Of a stretch of 43,498 bases of DNA, positions 41,427 through 43,498 are shown piece by piece. A program made the translations under genes and the position numbers. The stretch is from Dethiosulfovibrio salsuginis (GTDB lineage: Bacteria > Synergistota > Synergistia > Synergistales > Dethiosulfovibrionaceae). The DNA is taken from NCBI RefSeq assembly GCF_900177735.1, contig NZ_FXBB01000022.1:1-43498 (forward strand). The letters are read 5' to 3'. The notes below the pieces were generated by a model. The model made no database searches. It was given only the letters and a program-made list of their open reading frames with translations, and was not told the origin of the DNA. Every line of letters begins with the position of its first letter. Position 1 is the first letter of the stretch.

Positions 41427-42161
41427 TTAAATTCCCTGAAGATGTTTTTGGCGGAGGGCCGCAATAATAAAGGTTGCAGGCATGGTTACCCGATAAGCTG
41501 GTCCTGCGATGTCGATAAGTATCCATATGCTGGATAAAACGTAACCTATTGGGCCTGCCAATAGCTTGCTGCAAACCTTTACTAGAGAGGCGTTAAGGGC
41601 AAGAGATAAACCTCTTCCTGTTATAGTCTTAATTACTGAGTTGACTATTATTAGTGTTACTTGGTAAGCCTTAAAGCCCCCAGCTCTAAAAATAGCTTGA
41701 AAAGCCAAAGTCATAGCAGCTGGAGTGAACGAATGTATTCCTTTTAGACCTGCCTGTTTAGCAAATTCTTTCCTTTCTTGCTCAGTCATATTATCGATGG
41801 TATCTTCCAGAATCTTCATCAAAAGGCAGTTCTCGATAACTTCTATCTTGGACTGGCTGTTGTAGTTCACTTTCAACTTGTCGCATACATCGGTTAAAAT
41901 CTCCCTGTAGGGAACTCCTTTGCCGAATCGTAATAGGTTTGCGAGAGAATTGCCTCCGAAAAGCTGGAGTTCTTCAGAGATTCTATCCCAGTATTTATGG
42001 TGGTCCGGGTAATGGGCTTTGTATTCTTCTGACACGGTCAAAGTCTCTGTCATTCGAGTATCACCATCTTCGTCATGTGTAAGACACCTTACTAAATCAT
42101 CGAGGTCCTTTGAAGGCATCTCCTTCAAAAACTCTAAATCTCTGTCTTTTCTGTAACTCAT
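41427..42161 (-). CDS. yaaW: YaaW (UPF0174/DUF3944) family protein
   Basis: Protein of 244 residues. It begins YRKDRDLEFLKEMPSKDLDDLVRCLTHDEDG and continues SEELQLFGGNSLANLLRFGKGVPYREILTDVCDKLKV, closely the layout of E. coli YaaW (DLDFL...LLTHNEKG...ELQHFGGDSIANKLR...YRAILLDVSKRLK). The C-terminal half is hydrophobic and ends AYRVTMPATFIIAALRQ, again as in YaaW. Molecular function is unknown; in E. coli the gene lies near dnaK. GC is lower than in the surrounding genes, suggesting a separate history. Preceded by the shared AT motif. Confidence 0.88.
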   Translation of the reverse strand: MSYRKDRDLEFLKEMPSKDLDDLVRCLTHDEDGDTRMTETLTVSEEYKAHYPDHHKYWDRISEELQLFGGNSLANLLRFGKGVPYREILTDVCDKLKVNYNSQSKIEVIENCLLMKILEDTIDNMTEQERKEFAKQAGLKGIHSFTPAAMTLAFQAIFRAGGFKAYQVTLIIVNSVIKTITGRGLSLALNASLVKVCSKLLAGPIGYVLSSIWILIDIAGPAYRVTMPATFIIAALRQKHLQGI

Positions 42162-42199
42162 AGCCTCTCCTCCTTATGTTTTTGATGTGTAGCTTGCAA

Positions 42200-42220
42200 G
42201 TAATTTATCTTTATAGAGAC
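42200..42220 (-). promoter_or_regulatory. Shared AT motif upstream of yaaW
   Basis: Minus-strand GTCTCTATAAAGATAAATTA, almost identical to the motif at 40439-40458 and similar to 37553-37572. It lies between the terminator of the GrpE-like gene and the yaaW start (about 40 bp away). TATAAA could be a -10 box, but no -35 is evident. Confidence 0.5.
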
Positions 42221-42230
42221 ATAGTCCCTC

Positions 42231-42265
42231 AAAAAAGGGGGAGATGGCGAAGTTCGCCACCTCCC
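42231..42265 (-). terminator. Rho-independent terminator of the GrpE-like gene
   Basis: GGGAG-TGGCGAA and TTCGCCA-CTCCC pair with one bulge mismatch around a single-base centre; the minus strand continues CCCTTTTTTG. A classical terminator 8 bp past the stop. Confidence 0.88.
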
Positions 42266-42273
42266 TTGAGCTC

Positions 42274-43296
42274 CTAAGCCTCTTTAACCGAAGGCCTGGA
42301 GACCACCTCGCCTCTGTAGGACCAGCCAGGGGACTGAACCAGAACGTCCTTGGCCTCTCCGTCGCCGAACTGGGATCCCTCGTAGATATAGCCGTCAATG
42401 TCGTTCAGGGAGAGAGTAAGTTTGGTCCCTACCGGGACGATCTCCTTAAGCCCCGATTTCTTGAGGAACCGAACGACCATCCTGACCGTCGTGGCGGTGG
42501 ACTCGAGCTCCTGAGGTATCGCTCCCTCGGACCTCAGCTTGGCGATTCTGCCCTCAGAGGCGTAGAGCTGGTCCAGCAAACCTCCCCATGTAGGGGCGTT
42601 GAGCTCCCTGAAAAAGTCCACCGAGGCGTCCTGGGCGGCCTCCTCTCTCACCGACTTAAGCTCCTCCTCCAAAGACTCGAGCTGCTGCTGGGTTATCTCT
42701 AGAGAGGACGTCAGGTCCGAGACCCTGACCTCCAGCTCGGCGATTCGAGGATCCTCGTTGGCCTTGGCAACCCTTTGGGGGCGAAAGCCTCTCTCCTCTC
42801 CCATGATATCCAACACTGTTCGCAGGAATGATTCGGCGTTTTTCCAGTCCAGCAGAGGGATTATCCCTTTGACGTCCTCCAGAAAGGGGTTAGCCGTCTT
42901 TTGTGCCATCCTCCGAAGGACCATGGCGGAGGTATAAAAGGGTTTGTTCCTGTCGAAAACTACCTTTCTGACCCCCTCGTAAAGGGAGGATTCGACCTCG
43001 TCGTCACAGATAAGCCGTTCCACAGAAAGGGCGTAGTCGTCTATCCTCTTAACCAGATCATGCCTGAGTTCGGGGGCGTTGAGCTTCCAGCGACGAAGAG
43101 ATTTTCTCGTATCGTCTAGGCATAAACCGGAAATCAGCCCTAAGGTCTCGTAGTTGCTTGAAGGTCGAGTAAAGACAGCGTCCATAAGGGAGACCTCCGT
43201 AGACCACTGGGACGACCCTCTAAGCCGCCTTCTCTTAGCCCTTACCAGCCCATCAATCCTTCTTTTTACTGCATCTCTGTCCATGACTACGCTCAT
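42274..43296 (-). CDS. GrpE-like coiled-coil protein
   Basis: Protein of 340 residues. The N-terminal ~180 residues are helical and unassigned (RIDGLVRAKRRRLRG; KTANPFLEDVKGIIPLLDWKNA). A coiled coil spans ~185-225 (LEVRVSDLTSSLEITQQQLE then SLEEELKSVREEA). The C-terminal ~70 residues, FLKKSGLKEIVPVGTKLTLS to GWSYRGEVVSRPSVKEA, resemble the beta-domain of GrpE, the nucleotide-exchange factor of Hsp70 (...G...I...G..FDP...H... ending G[YW].x.g.vlRPA.V.V). Start ATG 43296 has AAGGAGAGG upstream; the frame opens earlier at 43317. An Hsp70-like partner gene may lie beyond the window edge. Confidence 0.65.
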   Translation of the reverse strand: MSVVMDRDAVKRRIDGLVRAKRRRLRGSSQWSTEVSLMDAVFTRPSSNYETLGLISGLCLDDTRKSLRRWKLNAPELRHDLVKRIDDYALSVERLICDDEVESSLYEGVRKVVFDRNKPFYTSAMVLRRMAQKTANPFLEDVKGIIPLLDWKNAESFLRTVLDIMGEERGFRPQRVAKANEDPRIAELEVRVSDLTSSLEITQQQLESLEEELKSVREEAAQDASVDFFRELNAPTWGGLLDQLYASEGRIAKLRSEGAIPQELESTATTVRMVVRFLKKSGLKEIVPVGTKLTLSLNDIDGYIYEGSQFGDGEAKDVLVQSPGWSYRGEVVSRPSVKEA

Positions 43297-43320
43297 AACG
43301 ATCCTCTCCTTCATCAAAAT

Positions 43321-43498
43321 CTATCCCAACATGGAGCGAAGCCCCAGAAGGCTCTTTTCCTGCTCCTGCGAAAGCACCTCTCCTTTGACCATGGCGGTGG
43401 CTATGTCGCAGTAGGACCTTATGGTGGTGCTGTTTCCAAAGCGGTTCCTGGTGGCCCTCTGGCGGATATCGGCTATGGCTTTAAGGGCCTTAGAGCAG
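43321..43498 (-). CDS. C-terminal end of an unidentified gene (runs off window)
   Basis: The last 58 or so codons of a minus-strand frame ending TAG at 43321-43323: LKAIADIRQRATRNRFGNST, TIRSYCDIATAMVKGEVLSQ, EQEKSLLGLRSMLG. It is helical and charged, unrecognised, and ends 25 bp before the GrpE-like gene, so it is probably in the same operon. Its start lies outside the window. Confidence 0.6.
   Translation of the reverse strand, partial: CSKALKAIADIRQRATRNRFGNSTTIRSYCDIATAMVKGEVLSQEQEKSLLGLRSMLG

Noticed and set aside
1-43498. tRNA or rRNA genes
   Set aside because: No T-arm GGTTCGA-type blocks in tRNA context and no rRNA signatures were found by reading.

Overview
The window most likely comes from a member of the Synergistota, probably an anaerobe that ferments amino acids and organic acids. 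The strongest clue is that two secreted proteases end in the same tail: a glycine-rich GGGC motif, a short hydrophobic run and final Arg residues. This matches the Synergist-CTERM sorting signal as I know it. Frequent TTG/GTG starts behind strong Shine-Dalgarno sites, moderately high GC, TRAP and sodium:solute symporters and a ferredoxin-type aldo/keto reductase fit this. There are no rRNA or tRNA genes that I can see.

Layout. (1) 158-1922: a 4Fe-4S aldo/keto reductase and a small YdjM-type membrane protein. (2) 2006-6445: a secretion cluster pairing each protease with a matching inhibitor-like protein: chagasin-like with papain-like, and stand-alone I9 propeptide-like with subtilisin-like. 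(3) 6496-11966: two uptake operons, DUF3311/sodium symporter/M20 amidohydrolase and sodium symporter/MFS. (4) 12013-16998: an efflux operon (membrane-fusion protein, RND pump, TetR) behind a consensus sigma-70 promoter with palindromes. (5) 17258-22661: lipoate ligase, alpha/beta hydrolase, Vat-like acetyltransferase, QueG-like Fe-S protein, ChrA, a broken effector-binding-domain gene and a GNAT acetyltransferase. (6) 22931-32493: an MliC-like lysozyme inhibitor, then a leftward operon in which a TRAP transporter (dctP-dctQ-dctM) sits inside a 2-oxoacid/acetoin dehydrogenase operon (E1alpha-E1beta-PPC protein-TRAP-E2-E3), with a GntR/FCD regulator upstream. LplA could supply lipoate for this E2. 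(7) 33150-34459: an enoyl-CoA hydratase and a HicB antitoxin gene with a truncated hicA.

(8) 34512-43498 is an accessory island and the most unusual part. It encodes an E2-like ubiquitin-conjugating enzyme, a JAMM-peptidase/E1 fusion, a protein with two S1-like folds, an RNase HI-like protein whose C-terminal domain is shared with a separate 93-residue protein ending in Trp-Gly, a 53-residue protein, two membrane proteins, an orphan Cas6, a YaaW (UPF0174) protein and a GrpE-like coiled-coil protein. Several of its intergenic regions carry a common AT-rich motif, often with a hairpin and U-tract. I read this as a candidate ubiquitin-like conjugation system with RNA-related partners. No recognised ubiquitin-like modifier is present, and the function is unknown.

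A palindromic repeat of about 235 bp occurs four times (1-151 partial, 22671-22903, 31627-31864, 32528-32764). Its long stem shows paired base changes between copies. Two copies in the same orientation bracket the gntR gene.
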